Below, one piece after another: positions 62,453 to 64,000 of a stretch of 64,000 nt of DNA; within the stretch, counting starts at the first letter, position 1, and each line of letters opens with the position of its first letter. The notes below the pieces were generated by a model. The model was not told where the DNA came from. It searched no databases and worked only from the letters and a program-made list of their open reading frames with translations. Location: assembly GCF_000422205.1 (NCBI RefSeq), contig NZ_ATHV01000044.1, forward strand, positions 1 through 64,000, in the 5' to 3' direction. This DNA comes from Desulfovibrio sp. X2. Lineage in GTDB: Bacteria; Desulfobacterota; Desulfovibrionia; Desulfovibrionales; Desulfovibrionaceae. A program made the position numbers and the translations under genes.

Positions 62453-62931
62453 GATGCCTCCGGCGGGCAGGGAGGGCTCAGCCCTACGGGGGCTACGCGC
62501 CCCCTCCCTGCCCCGTAGGGCTGAGCCCTTCCCGCGCGAGGCCCTGCCTCGACCCGCTCCGCATGCGGCACGGCTGATGGCCGGACAAGGGCTGCCCGGG
62601 CGTGGCAGGCCGCAGCACGGATGTACCCGAAGACTGATTCTCGGGACGTGGCCTTCCACACCCTCCCGCTCACACCTCAGGTATTCTTTCAGGCCTCTTC
62701 ACTTTCTCCTTTGCCCTGAGCCTTCAAAGGCGCTCGCTCGCATCGTCACAGGCAAAAGAGATGGCGCGGGCCGTTTCTTCTCCCGCCCGTCCTCTTTTCA
62801 TCCAGCGGCACACGACAGGGCGCAGACGACGAGCCTCCACGCCCAGGCGACGCAGGGTTCATCGAGCGGCGTTTCGCGCGCGGAAGGGGTCCAGGCTCAG
62901 CCTGGCGCGGGGTGGGTCCAGGGCGGGGGCA
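62453..62931. repeat. Composite palindromic intergenic element, copy D (right edge incomplete)
   Basis: It lies between the convergent threonine aldolase and HD-GYP genes. The left edge GATGCCTCCGGCGGGCAGGG starts a hairpin. The core stem TCTCCTTTGCC (62705-62715) pairs with GGCAAAAGAGA (62751-62761) with one mismatch; the loop reads CCTTCAAAGGCGCTCGCT as in copy C. The right side has CACGCCCAGGCGACG and CCAGGCTCAGCCTGGCGC but lacks the terminal GCCGCCGGAGGCA found in A, B and C. Confidence 0.8.
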
Positions 62932-62946
62932 TCTCGGATTCGGGGG

Positions 62947-63960
62947 CTAGACGATCTCCGCCCCGGAGAGGACGAGGACGAGGCGCTTGTAGACGTCGAC
63001 GTCGAAGGCGCCGTGCATGTCCTCGCGCATGCGCTTGAGGGCCTCGAAGGGGCGCAGGGCGCGCTGGCCGGGGCGGTTGGTGGTCAGGTTGTCGTAGACG
63101 TTGCACACGGAGACGATGCGCACGGGCAGGGGGATGGCGGAGCCGGGGGTGCCGGTGGGGTAGCCCTTGCCGTCGAAGCGCTCGTGGTGGAAGAGGACGA
63201 CGTTCACGCTCTCCTGGGTGAGGGGGAGCATGGAGCACATGGCCACGCCGTGGATGGGGTGCATGCGCAGCTTGGCCAGCTCGTCCTCGGTCAGGGGCCC
63301 GGCCTCTTCCAGGATGGAGCGGGGCACGCGGGCCTTGCCGATGTCGTGCAGCATGGCGCCCAGGCCCGCGCGCACGCAGTCCTCGTGGGCCAGGCCGTAG
63401 GAGTTGAACATGGCCAGGGCGTACGTATAGACGTGCACGGAGTGGGTGAAGGTCCGGTAGTCGTGCGATATGAGCTTGGCCAGGCTTTTGAGGGATTCCT
63501 CGGAGGAGAGGAAGCGCACGCTTTCCTGCACGAAGGCCATGACGCGGGCGAAGAGCTTCTTGGAGAGGGCTTCGGGCAGGCGGGAGCGGAAGACGTCTTC
63601 CAGGATGGCGGTGGCGGCGCTGTAGAAGGTCTGGGAGCGCTGTTCCAGGGGGATGGCGCTGTTGTCCAGGATGCGGCCCAGGTTGGCTTCCAGGTAGACG
63701 TCGTAGAGGCCGCGCTGCTCGGCCGGGACGAAGACCTTGGTGATGCCGAGGTCGAAGAGGTTGCGCCGCGTGGTGTCGTCGAAGCTGTCCTGCTCGCGGG
63801 TGTAGAGGACGTACTTGCCGCCCTGGTTCAGGTAGACCCTGAATTCCGGGCTGGTGTCCGGGAAGAGCATGAGCGGGGAAACCGCAAAGAAGCTTTTTTC
63901 CTTGCCCGGCTCGATGGTCGCGCCGACCTTTTCGGCCGGGTTGCCGCGATCGTTCTTCAT
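62947..63960 (-). CDS. HD-GYP domain protein, second copy
   Basis: The 337-residue protein has an N-terminal domain of about 145 residues without a recognised name (FRVYLNQGGKYVLYTREQDSF). The HD-GYP domain follows with GAMLHDIGKARV and VLFHHERFDGKGYPTG, both intact. It should hydrolyse cyclic di-GMP or a related dinucleotide. There is no membrane segment or receiver domain. The N-terminal region differs from that of the other HD-GYP protein (43348-44637), so they probably read different inputs. Its start lies close to the window end, so upstream control is not visible. Confidence 0.92.
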   Translation of the reverse strand: MKNDRGNPAEKVGATIEPGKEKSFFAVSPLMLFPDTSPEFRVYLNQGGKYVLYTREQDSFDDTTRRNLFDLGITKVFVPAEQRGLYDVYLEANLGRILDNSAIPLEQRSQTFYSAATAILEDVFRSRLPEALSKKLFARVMAFVQESVRFLSSEESLKSLAKLISHDYRTFTHSVHVYTYALAMFNSYGLAHEDCVRAGLGAMLHDIGKARVPRSILEEAGPLTEDELAKLRMHPIHGVAMCSMLPLTQESVNVVLFHHERFDGKGYPTGTPGSAIPLPVRIVSVCNVYDNLTTNRPGQRALRPFEALKRMREDMHGAFDVDVYKRLVLVLSGAEIV

Positions 63961-64000
63961 GTCTCGCTGTCGCCTCTGAGCAATCGTATGCGCGCCAGAT

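Overview
The window is very GC-rich with short gaps, many 4-base gene overlaps and few AT-rich islands. Gene content suggests an anaerobe or microaerophile of the Desulfovibrio type: a tungsten-type aldehyde:ferredoxin oxidoreductase with its own polyferredoxin, a giant two-ATPase acyl-CoA dehydratase activase, a Tat-exported iron superoxide dismutase, and stand-alone HD-GYP proteins. The taxonomic placement is inference; there is no rRNA, and I recognised no tRNA.

Layout. 0.5-5 kb: aldehyde oxidoreductase operon, divergent from a Kup potassium transporter, then a small Lys/Ala-rich exported protein. 5.5-10.5 kb: amylomaltase behind a trehalose synthase-maltokinase fusion. 10.5-22 kb: acetyltransferase, TPR protein, CoA-activase, M16C peptidase, HAD phosphatase and geranylgeranyl-reductase-like flavoprotein. 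22.4-32 kb: a DUF3309 peptide, then a copper/silver efflux operon transcribed leftward in the order SpoIIE/PP2C phosphatase with a Met-rich sensor, TolC, CusB, CusA, Met-rich exported protein. 32.3-37.9 kb: a leftward polysaccharide-modification operon (small winged-helix-like protein, radical SAM/SPASM, probable glycosyltransferase, AlgI-like MBOAT, AlgJ-like SGNH protein). 38-45.7 kb: YibE/F protein, alkaline phosphatase, SOD, EamA exporter, HD-GYP, sugar epimerase. 45.9-51.2 kb: DegT aminotransferase, RlmD-type methyltransferase, HicAB, CAT-like acyltransferase, radical SAM activase. 51.3-57 kb: RNase D, an exported unknown, a 27-residue membrane peptide, a noncoding AT-rich island, MBL hydrolase, AraC regulator and AzlCD. 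57-64 kb: TPR protein, the TIGR04282/TIGR04283 glycosyltransferase pair, a PNPOx-LysE-SGNH-threonine aldolase operon, and a second HD-GYP protein.

Two things stand out. First, four copies (one cut by the window edge) of a composite, roughly palindromic element of about 450-550 bp. The three with both flanks visible lie exactly between convergent genes. Each is built of nested hairpins around a core whose asymmetric loop occurs in both orientations. Second, the copper efflux operon starts with a membrane PP2C phosphatase carrying a Met/Gly-rich segment. Similar Met-rich segments recur in the operon's adaptor and small exported protein, and a phased TGCAC array lies upstream.
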